A stretch of DNA of 64,000 bases, from positions 1 to 64,000 of the forward strand of contig CACMUP010000007.1 in NCBI GenBank assembly GCA_902616905.1, given 5' to 3'. Below are positions 41,472 to 50,847 of the stretch, piece by piece. The position numbers and the translations under genes were made by a program. The notes beneath the pieces were generated by a model. The model was not told where the DNA came from. It made no database searches and saw only the letters and a program-made list of their open reading frames with translations. Each line of letters begins with the position of its first letter. Within the stretch, counting starts at the first letter, position 1. This DNA is from an uncultured Bacteroidota bacterium. GTDB lineage: Bacteria; Bacteroidota; Bacteroidia; Flavobacteriales; Flavobacteriaceae.

Positions 41472-43133
41472 ATGAATAGTAACTTTGCAACACTTGATTA
41501 TATTGTTTTTGGCCTTTATGCTATGATTATCTTAGGAGTTGGTTTATGGGTTTCAAGAAATAAGGATGGAGAAGAAAAAAGTTCTGAAGATTATTTTCTA
41601 GCAAGTAAATCACTTCCTTGGTGGGCTATTGGTGCATCACTTATTGCAGCTAATATTTCTGCTGAACAACTAATTGGAATGTCTGGCTCTGGTTTTGCTG
41701 GTGGACTAGCTATTGCCACTTATGAATGGATGGCTGCTTTAACTTTAATAGTGGTTGGTAAATTTTTTCTCCCCATTTTTATAAAAAATAAAATTTATAC
41801 AATTCCTGAATTTGTAGAACAAAGATATTCGAGTCAGTTAAAAACAATCTTGGCGGTTTTTTGGATTGGATTATATGTATTTGTAAATCTAGCTTCAGTT
41901 CTGTACTTAGGTGGTTTAGCTCTTGAAACGATTCTAGGAATAAAAATGCTCACAGCAGTTGTTGGATTGGCTTCTTTTGCAGCAGCTTATTCTCTTTATG
42001 GAGGACTTTCTGCCGTAGCGTGGACAGATATAATACAAGTGATAGTACTAGTTCTAGGGGGACTAATAACCACATATTTAGCACTAGATACTGTATCAGG
42101 CGGTGATGGGTTTATTAGTGGTTTAGTAGATATCTACAAAGCTGTTCCAGAACGATTTGATATGATTTTAGAAAAAAGTAACCCTGAGTATATGAATTTA
42201 CCTGGAATTGGTGTTTTGATTGGTGGAATGTGGATAGCAAATATTTACTATTGGGGATTCAATCAATATATTATCCAGAGAACCCTCGCTGCCAAGTCTC
42301 TTGAGGAATCTCAAAAGGGAATATTATTTGCAGCAGGCTTAAAAATGATAATACCCTTAATCGTTGTGATTCCTGGAATAGCTGCTTATGTAATTATAAA
42401 TGATCCAAATCTTATTGGATCACTAGGTGACGCAGGTTTGGCAAATTTACCTACTATAACTCAGGCTGATAAAGCTTATCCTTGGTTAATGCAATTTTTA
42501 CCTTCAGGATTGAAAGGTATTGCTGTAGCGGCATTAGCAGCTGCTATAGTGTCTTCTTTAGCATCAATGCTTAATTCAACAGCAACAATTTTTACTATGG
42601 ATATTTATAAACAGCTTATAAACAAAAATGCAAGTGAATCTAAAACTATAAATGTAGGGCGCCTTTCCGCATTTATATCTTTAATCATCGCAACAATAAT
42701 GGCTCCACTATTAGGTGGAATTGATCAAGCTTTTCAATTTATTCAAGAATATACAGGAGTTGTTAGTCCAGGTATATTGTCAGTATTTGTTTTAGGTTTG
42801 TTTTGGAAAAAAGCTTCAAACAAAGGCGCAATATACGGGGCAATTACATCTATACCAATTGCTTTATTTTTCAAAGTTGGACCTAAAGGATGGCTTTCAG
42901 GATCATCTATAGAACATTTTTTTCCAACACTCCCTTTTCTCGACCAAATGGGAATTACAGCAATACTTTCAATGATAGTTATTGCAATTGTAAGTATGAA
43001 TGATAATAAAAATAAAGATGATAGTAAAGGAATTAAATTAGATGATGATATTTTTAAAACCTCATCATTGTTCAATATTGGATCCTTCGTTCTAATGATA
43101 ATATTGGCATTTATATACGCATTTTTCTGGTAG
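41472..43133 (+). CDS. Sodium:solute symporter (SSS family, SGLT-like)
   Basis: SSEDYFLASKSLPWWAIGASLIAANISAEQLIGMSGSGFAGGLAIATYEWMA; QYIIQRTLAAKSLEESQKGILFA. Confidence 0.95.
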   Translation: MNSNFATLDYIVFGLYAMIILGVGLWVSRNKDGEEKSSEDYFLASKSLPWWAIGASLIAANISAEQLIGMSGSGFAGGLAIATYEWMAALTLIVVGKFFLPIFIKNKIYTIPEFVEQRYSSQLKTILAVFWIGLYVFVNLASVLYLGGLALETILGIKMLTAVVGLASFAAAYSLYGGLSAVAWTDIIQVIVLVLGGLITTYLALDTVSGGDGFISGLVDIYKAVPERFDMILEKSNPEYMNLPGIGVLIGGMWIANIYYWGFNQYIIQRTLAAKSLEESQKGILFAAGLKMIIPLIVVIPGIAAYVIINDPNLIGSLGDAGLANLPTITQADKAYPWLMQFLPSGLKGIAVAALAAAIVSSLASMLNSTATIFTMDIYKQLINKNASESKTINVGRLSAFISLIIATIMAPLLGGIDQAFQFIQEYTGVVSPGILSVFVLGLFWKKASNKGAIYGAITSIPIALFFKVGPKGWLSGSSIEHFFPTLPFLDQMGITAILSMIVIAIVSMNDNKNKDDSKGIKLDDDIFKTSSLFNIGSFVLMIILAFIYAFFW

Positions 43134-43161
43134 GATTTGACATTTTGTTAAAATCAACTTT

Positions 43162-44787
43162 TTAATTTAAATGCATTTTAGATCTTAACTCTTTTATTTT
43201 TGGATTGGTCATATATTCATCAAATGTCATGTGTCTATCAATTACACCCGTAGGTGTCAATTCTACAATTCTTGTTCCTAATGATTGAGAAAAAGTATGG
43301 TCACTAGTGCTACAAAGAAGAGTTCCTTTAAAGTTCTTTAGTGAATTATTAAAAGCTGTTATTGATTCTAAGTCAAGATGGTTTGTTGGTTCGTTCAATA
43401 ATAAAATATTAGCTCGTTCCATCATCATTTTTGATAACATACAACGTACTTTTTCTCCTCCCGATAATACGTTCGATTTCTTTAAAGCTTCATCTCCACT
43501 AAAAAGCATTTTACCAAGAAAACCTCTGAGAAAAACTTCTTCACGTTCTTCTTCAGTTTTAGAATATTGTCTTAACCAGTCAATTAGGGATATTGATGTA
43601 TTAAAATAATTATCGTGATCAACAGGGAGATATGCTTGGTTTGTAGTAATACCCCATGAAAAACTTCCTTTTTTTTGCTTCACTGTCCCCATTAGTATAT
43701 CATAGAAAATTGCAATAGCCCTTGAATCCTTGGCATGTATAATTACCTTATCTCCCTTAGCTAAGTTCAAATGTATTTTATCAAATAATAGTTCACCATT
43801 TAAGGATGCTGAAAGATTTTCAATATTTAAGATCTGATCGCCTGCTTCTCTCTCTTGTTCAAAAATAATTGCAGGATATCTTCTGCTTGAAGGTTTTATT
43901 TCTTCGAGATCTAATTTATCAATCATTTTTTTTCTAGAAGTAGCTTGTTTTGATTTTGCAACATTTGCTGAAAAACGAGCAATGAATTCTTCAAGTTCTT
44001 TTTTCTTTTCTTCTGATTTTTTATTTTGTTGAGCCCTTTGTCTAGTTGCTAACTGACTAGATTCATACCAAAATGAATAATTCCCTTTGTAATGATTTAT
44101 TTTTCCAAAATCTATATCAGAAATATGAGTGCATACTGAATCAAGAAAATGACGATCGTGGGATACAACTATTACGGTATTTTCGTAATTCGCAAGAAAT
44201 TGTTCCAGCCACATAATTGTATCATAATCCAAATCATTTGTAGGTTCATCCATGATTAAAACATCTGGATTTCCGAATAAAGCTTGAGCTAACAAAACTC
44301 TTACTTTTTGTTTGCCATCAATCTCTGACATTTTAGTTTGATGATGTGTTTCCGAAATTTCAAGATTTGATAATAATGATGCTGCTTCATTGTCTGCATT
44401 CCATCCATCCATTTCTTCAAATTTCACCTGTAATAATCCTACTCGATCACCATCTTTTTCTGAAAAGTCTTCTTTTGCATACAGTGAATCCATTTCTGAC
44501 TTAATATCATAGAAGACTTTGTTTCCCCTAAGAACTGTATCTAAAACAGAATATTGATCATAAGCGTTGTGATTTTGTTCAAGTACTGAAAGTCTTTTCC
44601 CCGGTTCTAGATAAATATTTCCTGAATTTGCTTCTTGCTTTCCTGAAATTATTTTTAAAAAAGTCGATTTGCCAGCACCATTTGCTCCTATTATACCGTA
44701 ACAATTTCCAGGTGTAAAACTTATATTCACCTGATCAAATAATACTCTTTTTCCGAATTGCACCGATAAATTTGAAACAGACAACAT
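43162..44787 (-). CDS. ABC-F family ATP-binding cassette protein
   Basis: Two ABC domains: GIIGANGAGKSTFLKIISG, DVLIMDEPTNDLDYDTI, LSGGEKVRCMLSKMMMERANILLLNEPTNHLDLESI. Confidence 0.95.
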   Translation of the reverse strand: MLSVSNLSVQFGKRVLFDQVNISFTPGNCYGIIGANGAGKSTFLKIISGKQEANSGNIYLEPGKRLSVLEQNHNAYDQYSVLDTVLRGNKVFYDIKSEMDSLYAKEDFSEKDGDRVGLLQVKFEEMDGWNADNEAASLLSNLEISETHHQTKMSEIDGKQKVRVLLAQALFGNPDVLIMDEPTNDLDYDTIMWLEQFLANYENTVIVVSHDRHFLDSVCTHISDIDFGKINHYKGNYSFWYESSQLATRQRAQQNKKSEEKKKELEEFIARFSANVAKSKQATSRKKMIDKLDLEEIKPSSRRYPAIIFEQEREAGDQILNIENLSASLNGELLFDKIHLNLAKGDKVIIHAKDSRAIAIFYDILMGTVKQKKGSFSWGITTNQAYLPVDHDNYFNTSISLIDWLRQYSKTEEEREEVFLRGFLGKMLFSGDEALKKSNVLSGGEKVRCMLSKMMMERANILLLNEPTNHLDLESITAFNNSLKNFKGTLLCSTSDHTFSQSLGTRIVELTPTGVIDRHMTFDEYMTNPKIKELRSKMHLN

Positions 44788-44882
44788 AATCTTAATTTTG
44801 CTGCAAAACTATAAAAATACTTACATTGAATTTTAATGAAAACAAAGTTTTTGATTTTTAAAAGTGGTATTTTTATTATACC

Positions 44883-46268
44883 ATGAAAAAAGATTACTAC
44901 ATAATTTTTATTTTTAGCTTAACGTTATTAAGTTGCTCCACAAAGAAAAATGAGTTTTCTGGAATTTTTTTGGGAGGCCAAATAGTAAACCCCACATCTC
45001 GTAATGTAACCATTTATAAAGGTACTCGTCCATTAGAAATGTTTGAGCTTGATGAAAAGCTACGTTTTCAGAAAAAATATGATTCCCTTGCAAGTGGAAT
45101 TTACAAACTTGAACATCTTCCTGAATATCAGACATTACTTTTGGAAGAAAAAGATAGCCTTTGGGTTAGAATTAATGCCACAACCTTTGATGAATCAATC
45201 GTATTTTCCGGAAGAGGTGCCATGAAAAATAACTTTTTAATTAATCTCTTTTTAAAACATGAAAATGAAAATAATTTTTTAGCAACAAAGTATTCCAGCA
45301 ATAAAACAGAATTTAAAGAAATAATTGATTCTCTAGTTATTGAAAAAAAACAATTGTGGATACAAATGGATTCATTAAACGAATTAAGCCCAATTGCACA
45401 AAAAGTTACCCAAGCAGCATACATATATCATTATGCTAATATCCGAGAAAGATACGCTCTTTTAAGGGGTACTAAATGGACAGCTAAAGAGGATAGTTTA
45501 TTTTTCAACTTTAGAAAGTTTTTAAACTACAGAGACAATGATCTTTCCTTTTTTGATCCCTATGTAAATTATATTTTAAATTTTATTAGCAAAAAATCTC
45601 TAAAACCTAATGAGTCATATTTTAAAGCAAAAGAGACCACCAATTTTAACGTAAGACGATTAAAAACTTTGGATAAAGAAATTAATGGGAAATTACTCAG
45701 AAATAATTTAGCTCGTGCAATTGCTTTTGAAGAGTTATTAAAATTTGAAAATCATAACGAACACGAAACTTTTTTACAATATTATGCTACAGTTAATAAT
45801 TCACCAAATTATTTAGTTGAGGTATTGGATTTGCATAACGATATAAATAAAATGAGTTCAGGAAAACCTCTTCCTAAGGTTAAATTACAAAATTCAAAAA
45901 GGGATATTATAAGTAGTGCCTCATTAGAGTTTGGAAAGAAAACAGTCTTGTATTTTTGGTCGCAGACTCAAATGAATCAATACAGAAATACCTTAGATCG
46001 TATTTCAGGATTACAGAAAAAATATCCCAAAGTTAAATTTATAGGTATATGTATCCAGCCATTTAATGCACTCGTAGACCAAGTTCAAAAAATGATGGAA
46101 CTCGACATAAATGAGCAGTATGCTTTAGTTGATTTCGAAAAAGCAAGTAAATCATGGGTTCTTACTTTGCTTAACAAGAGTATAATTCTTGATAGAAATG
46201 GATATATATTAGAAGGTTTTGGAAATTTTTATGATATGGAATTTGAAAAATTTTTACAAAAGACTTAA
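44883..46268 (+). CDS. Lipoprotein with a C-terminal thioredoxin-like (TlpA-like) domain lacking CxxC
   Basis: Lipobox LTLLSCSTKK; C-terminal GKKTVLYFWSQTQMNQYRNTLDRISGLQKKYPKVKFIGICIQ...LDRNGYILEGFG layout of TlpA/AhpC proteins. Confidence 0.7.
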   Translation: MKKDYYIIFIFSLTLLSCSTKKNEFSGIFLGGQIVNPTSRNVTIYKGTRPLEMFELDEKLRFQKKYDSLASGIYKLEHLPEYQTLLLEEKDSLWVRINATTFDESIVFSGRGAMKNNFLINLFLKHENENNFLATKYSSNKTEFKEIIDSLVIEKKQLWIQMDSLNELSPIAQKVTQAAYIYHYANIRERYALLRGTKWTAKEDSLFFNFRKFLNYRDNDLSFFDPYVNYILNFISKKSLKPNESYFKAKETTNFNVRRLKTLDKEINGKLLRNNLARAIAFEELLKFENHNEHETFLQYYATVNNSPNYLVEVLDLHNDINKMSSGKPLPKVKLQNSKRDIISSASLEFGKKTVLYFWSQTQMNQYRNTLDRISGLQKKYPKVKFIGICIQPFNALVDQVQKMMELDINEQYALVDFEKASKSWVLTLLNKSIILDRNGYILEGFGNFYDMEFEKFLQKT

Positions 46269-46918
46269 TTACCTTTTCTGTAGTCTGATAAAAACTTTTC
46301 TAATCCAATATCTGTTAAAGGGTGATTAAGTAAGCCTTTAATAGCTGAAAGCGGACCTGTCATTACATCAGCACCAATCTTTGCACAGTTTACAATATGC
46401 ATAGTGTGACGAACAGAAGCAGCCAATATTTGAGTGCCGTATGAATAATTATCATATACTAAACGAATATCTTCAATTAATTCTAAGCCATCAGTTGAAT
46501 TGTCATCAAGGCGACCTATAAAAGGTGACACGAAGGTTGCACCTGCCTTTGCCGCAAGCAGAGCCTGACCAGTAGAAAAAACAAGAGTGCAGTTAGTTTT
46601 AATTCCTGCATCAGAAAAATATTTTAAAGCTTTTACCCCCTCTTCAATCATTGGAATCTTGACTACAATTTGTGAGTGTAATGATGCAAGGTGTTCACCC
46701 TCTTTAACCATCCCCTCAAAATCAACTGATATAACTTCGGCAGATACATCACCATCAACTAATTCGCATATTTTAACATAATGTTCAATTATTTTTTTTT
46801 CTCCAGTGATTCCCTCTTTAGCCATTAGTGATGGGTTTGTTGTAACACCATCTAACACTCCTAAGGATTGAGCTTCACGAATTTGGTCCAAGTTTGCTGT
46901 ATCTATAAAAAATTTCAT
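46265..46918 (-). CDS. Transaldolase / fructose-6-phosphate aldolase family
   Basis: MKFFIDTANLDQIREAQSLGVLDGVTTNPSLMAKEG; VKIPMIEEGVKALKYFSDAGIKTNCTLVFS; FVSPFIGRLDD. Confidence 0.95.
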   Translation of the reverse strand: MKFFIDTANLDQIREAQSLGVLDGVTTNPSLMAKEGITGEKKIIEHYVKICELVDGDVSAEVISVDFEGMVKEGEHLASLHSQIVVKIPMIEEGVKALKYFSDAGIKTNCTLVFSTGQALLAAKAGATFVSPFIGRLDDNSTDGLELIEDIRLVYDNYSYGTQILAASVRHTMHIVNCAKIGADVMTGPLSAIKGLLNHPLTDIGLEKFLSDYRKGN

Positions 46919-46923
46919 GTCAA

Positions 46924-47727
46924 TTACAATTTATAATGGTTCATTATTAGTTTTTCAAATATACGACTAGGTAGGATCTTTTTTAATGTTTTTGTAAGCT
47001 TCTGAATGAAAGGCCCTACTTGATAATGTACACTTGTCTTTCTTTTGTATATGATTCTTTCAATCAGCTTTGCAACTTTTTTCGGAGGACTTCCTTTATC
47101 TACATGAGAATTCATTGTATTTAAATTATCTGAATACTTTTCGTATGGAGAATTTTTTATAATTGGTGAGTGATAGCGTCTAGAAGCAATATCAGTTGCA
47201 AAATCTCCAGGAGCAACACTACAAACATCAATACCAAATTTTTTAACTTCCATTCTAAGGCTTTCGGTAATTAAAGAAAGAGCACTTTTTGAAGCTGAAT
47301 AAATCCCTCTAAAAGGTAAACCGGTATGACCTGCTATGGATGTTATGTTTATTATCAATCCGGAGTATTGACTTCTCATATGAGGTAAAACAGCTTGACA
47401 CATGTTTATTGGTCCAAAACAGTTTGTGTTAAAATTATCGATAATAGCTTCATTATTTATTTCCTCAATAGGACCAGTTATTCCTCTTCCTGCATTATTT
47501 ATCAAAATGTCAATTTTGTTTGAACGTTTTATAACCTCATTAACGCATTTATTTATCGATTCTCTATTTGTAATTTCTAATTGTAGTAAATCAAATGGTA
47601 ATTTATCTTTGTTTTTATTTGGATTTCTGCTAGTTCCAAAAACATTAAAACCTTTTTCAGAAAGATATAATGCAGTAGCAAGGCCTAAACCAGAAGAAGC
47701 ACCAGTGATTAAAACTACTTTTTGCAT
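46924..47727 (-). CDS. SDR family oxidoreductase
   Basis: VLITGASSGLGLATALYLSEKG, ILINNAGRGITGPIEEI, YSASKSALSLITESLRMEV. Confidence 0.93.
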   Translation of the reverse strand: MQKVVLITGASSGLGLATALYLSEKGFNVFGTSRNPNKNKDKLPFDLLQLEITNRESINKCVNEVIKRSNKIDILINNAGRGITGPIEEINNEAIIDNFNTNCFGPINMCQAVLPHMRSQYSGLIINITSIAGHTGLPFRGIYSASKSALSLITESLRMEVKKFGIDVCSVAPGDFATDIASRRYHSPIIKNSPYEKYSDNLNTMNSHVDKGSPPKKVAKLIERIIYKRKTSVHYQVGPFIQKLTKTLKKILPSRIFEKLIMNHYKL

Positions 47728-47742
47728 TTAAAAATTATAAAA

Positions 47743-47838
47743 GGGCAAGCTGTCTACATCACACCGCTACGACTGCCTACCCTTGCTGTGTTCCCACCCT
47801 GGGGGATTCAACAGGAGCTGGTTGTGTAGGACTTGCCC
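47743..47838 (-). ncRNA. ffs: Signal recognition particle RNA (bacterial small SRP, 4.5S-type)
   Basis: Minus strand GGGCAAGTCCTACACAACCAGCTCCTGTTGAATCCCCCAGGGTGGGAACACAGCAAGGGTAGGCAGTCGTAGCGGTGTGATGTAGACAGCTTGCCC: complementary ends GGGCAAG/CTTGCCC and a conserved SRP core (CAGG...GGGAACACAGCAAGGGUA). Confidence 0.9.
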
Positions 47839-47843
47839 TATGA

Positions 47844-47871
47844 CAAATATAATCTGTTAAGTTGATTTCAA
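47844..47871 (-). promoter_or_regulatory. Putative Bacteroidota housekeeping promoter of the SRP RNA
   Basis: Minus strand TTG (47871-47869), 17-nt spacer, TATATTTG (47851-47844), 5 nt before the RNA 5' GGGCAAG. Confidence 0.65.
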
Positions 47872-47923
47872 CAATGAATTTAAATTCTTAATTTGCCAAA
47901 CTATTAAACATCGTATAAGTATT

Positions 47924-48949
47924 ATGAAAATTTTATTTTCTTTGTTTAGTGCAATTTTAGTTCTAACTTGTGATGGGACAAAATCACCTAAAATAAGTAT
48001 TAAAACTGGGCACAAAGGAAACATTGCCAAATTAGGCGATACACTAAAACTAAACGTAGTTACTTCCCTTGAAAAAGATTATCAAGTATTATATTTCTTA
48101 AATGATAAACCTATAAGAAAAGATTATAAATTCTCTATTTCTGATCAATTAGGTGATTATAAAATCAAAGCATTGATTAAAAAAGGGAATGAAACTTTTC
48201 AAAATACAATTAAGTTTACATTGCTGGCCTCAAAATCACCACGCCTTTATACTTACCAAATTATAAATACTTATCCGCACGATATTGAAGCATATACACA
48301 AGGCTTAGAATTTGATGATGAAATCCTTTATGAAAGCACTGGTCTTAATGGGAAATCATCTTTGAGAAAAATTGACTACTTAAAAGGTAATGTGCTGAAT
48401 TCTATTAATTTAAATGAATCATTTTTTGGTGAAGGTTTGACTTTATTTGATAACAAAATCATTCAACTAACTTGGAAATCCAAAAAAGGATTTATTTATA
48501 ATAAAAATGATATGAAAATTGAAAAATCTTTTCCTTATAAAGAAAGTAAAGAAGGCTGGGGACTGTGTAACGACAACAAAAATTTATATAAATCTGATGG
48601 AACTAATTTTATATGGGTTTTAGATCCGGAAAATTACAATGAAGTCGATAAAATTCAAGTAATGACAAACAAAACTTCTTTAAAAAATCTTAATGAATTA
48701 GAATGGGTTGAAGGAAAAATTTATGCAAACACTTATCAATTTAATAAAGATGTCGTAGTGATTATTAATCCATTAAATGGCGAAGTTGAAGGTGTCATTG
48801 ATTTTTCTGGACTAAAAGAAAAAGTTAAACAACATAAAAAATTAAATGTTTTAAATGGAATAGCCTATCATAAAAAACGTAAAACATTATTTGTAACTGG
48901 AAAAAACTGGAATAAATTATTCGAAGTTAAAATCACTCCCAAAATTTGA
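47924..48949 (+). CDS. Glutaminyl-peptide cyclotransferase (glutamine cyclotransferase)
   Basis: YTYQIINTYPHDIEAYTQGLEFDDEILYESTGLNGKSSLRKI; VLNGIAYHKKRKTLFVTGKNWNKLFEVKI. Confidence 0.93.
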   Translation: MKILFSLFSAILVLTCDGTKSPKISIKTGHKGNIAKLGDTLKLNVVTSLEKDYQVLYFLNDKPIRKDYKFSISDQLGDYKIKALIKKGNETFQNTIKFTLLASKSPRLYTYQIINTYPHDIEAYTQGLEFDDEILYESTGLNGKSSLRKIDYLKGNVLNSINLNESFFGEGLTLFDNKIIQLTWKSKKGFIYNKNDMKIEKSFPYKESKEGWGLCNDNKNLYKSDGTNFIWVLDPENYNEVDKIQVMTNKTSLKNLNELEWVEGKIYANTYQFNKDVVVIINPLNGEVEGVIDFSGLKEKVKQHKKLNVLNGIAYHKKRKTLFVTGKNWNKLFEVKITPKI

Positions 48950-49353
48950 ATAGATTCACTCAAGAAAAAGAGGTTCTTTCAGAACACCTCGACGAATTTA
49001 ACCACGTCAACAATATTCGGTACTTAGAGTGGGTTCAAGAAATATCTAAAAAACATTGGAATATTTTAACCGGAAATAAAAAATATGAATTTCAAATATG
49101 GATTGTAAGGAGTCATAACATTGTCTATAAAAAACAAGCAAAATTAGGTAATGAGCTATTGTTGGAAACTTACGTGAAAGAATGCAAGAATTATACATCA
49201 GAAAGAATTGTAAATGTACTACAAAAGAAAAATCTTGAAGTTATCGCCCAATGTAAAACAACATGGTGTTACGTAAACAAAATTTCATATAATTTAGAGA
49301 GAATACCAAAAGAGGTTAAAGAATTATTAACGTTTAAGGATATTAAATATTAA
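48946..49353 (+). CDS. Acyl-CoA thioesterase (4HBT hot-dog fold), TTG start
   Basis: [28 protein letters not shown] hot-dog signature; overlaps the previous stop by 4 nt. Confidence 0.88.
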   Translation: MNRFTQEKEVLSEHLDEFNHVNNIRYLEWVQEISKKHWNILTGNKKYEFQIWIVRSHNIVYKKQAKLGNELLLETYVKECKNYTSERIVNVLQKKNLEVIAQCKTTWCYVNKISYNLERIPKEVKELLTFKDIKY

Positions 49354-50617
49354 AAAGCAATCTACCTTCCATTATTTGATTAACTTCTTCGGCTACATTA
49401 TTAATTATTGATTCATTATTATAATTTGAAATTACTTTATCAATTAATCTAACGATAGTTTTCATGTCATTTTCTTTTAGACCTCGAGTTGTTATAGCTG
49501 CTGTTCCAACACGAATGCCTGAAGTCACAAATGGCGACTTATCATCAAAAGGAACCATATTTTTATTTGCGGTAATTTCTGCCTTAACTAAAGCTGTTTC
49601 TGCATCTTTACCTGTAATGTTTTTATTTCTAAGATCAATTAACATCATATGATTATCTGTACCCCCTGATATTAGATTATAATCAAGGTCAATAAATGCC
49701 CTAGCCATTGCCTGAGCGTTAGTCTTAACTTTTATCATGTAATTTTTAAATTCAGGTTCCTGAGCTTCCTTAAAAGCGATTGCCTTAGCGGCTATTACAT
49801 GCATTAATGGACCTCCCTGATTGCCAGGGAAAACAGCCATATTGATCAAATGTGACATTTTTTGCGTTTTACCGTTTTTTAGAAGTAAACCAAAAGGATT
49901 TTCAAAATCATTCCCCATAAGAATTAAACCTCCTCTTGGTCCTCTTAATGTTTTATGAGTTGTTGTTGTAACAACATGACAATATGGAATAGGGTCACTT
50001 AAAAGACCTGTAGCTATCATGCCTGATGGGTGTGAAATATCTGCCAATAGAAAAGCGTTCACGGTATCAGCTATTTCTCTAAATTTTTTATAATCTATAT
50101 CCCTTGAGTAAGCTGAAGCTCCAGCTATAATCATTTGTGGTTTTACTTTTTTAGCAATAGATAGTATATTACTATAGTTTAGTTTTCCTGATTCTTTCTC
50201 AACACCATAAAAATGTGCTTTATATAGTCGGCCGGAAAAATTCACTGGAGAGCCATGGGTTAGATGACCACCATGAGACAAATCAAAACCTAAAATTTTA
50301 TTTCCAGGTTTTAAAAATGCATGAAATACAGCAGTATTAGCCTGAGATCCAGAGTGAGGTTGAACGTTTGCATATGATGCTCCAAATAGTGATTTAGCTC
50401 GCTCGATGGCGATGTTTTCTACTTCATCAACTACATCACATCCTCCATAATATCTTTTACCAGGATAGCCCTCTGCATATTTATTAGTAAGTACTGATCC
50501 ACATGCCTCCATCACAGCTGGACTAGTAAAATTTTCAGAGGCAATTAGTTCAATCCCATTTGATTGTCTTGATCTCTCTTTTTTTAAAAGATTAAAAATA
50601 GTCTCGTCTCGCTTCAT
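49343..50617 (-). CDS. glyA: Serine hydroxymethyltransferase
   Basis: [83 protein letters not shown]. Start at MKRDE preferred over the ORF-track extension. Confidence 0.98.
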   Translation of the reverse strand: MKRDETIFNLLKKERSRQSNGIELIASENFTSPAVMEACGSVLTNKYAEGYPGKRYYGGCDVVDEVENIAIERAKSLFGASYANVQPHSGSQANTAVFHAFLKPGNKILGFDLSHGGHLTHGSPVNFSGRLYKAHFYGVEKESGKLNYSNILSIAKKVKPQMIIAGASAYSRDIDYKKFREIADTVNAFLLADISHPSGMIATGLLSDPIPYCHVVTTTTHKTLRGPRGGLILMGNDFENPFGLLLKNGKTQKMSHLINMAVFPGNQGGPLMHVIAAKAIAFKEAQEPEFKNYMIKVKTNAQAMARAFIDLDYNLISGGTDNHMMLIDLRNKNITGKDAETALVKAEITANKNMVPFDDKSPFVTSGIRVGTAAITTRGLKENDMKTIVRLIDKVISNYNNESIINNVAEEVNQIMEGRLLFNI

Positions 50618-50847
50618 AAACAATAATATATATATCAAAAATAATAATCTTGTTTCTTCTATTCTACTACTTAATATTTGAATTTATTTTAATTATTCAA
50701 TAATAATTAACAAGTTAATATTTATTCATTTTAATAAACATAGTTTATTTATCAGTCATTATGTCTTTATCAAATGTACTTTTCGTGCCATTTAGTCACC
50801 TTTAGGTGATTGGAATAAGTTTTGAAATGTTTCTAATAAATATTGTT

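Noticed and set aside
50796-50809. Small inverted repeat TCACC-TTTA-GGTGA upstream of clpB
   Set aside because: Only 5 bp; no CIRCE-like or known heat-shock operator match; could be chance.
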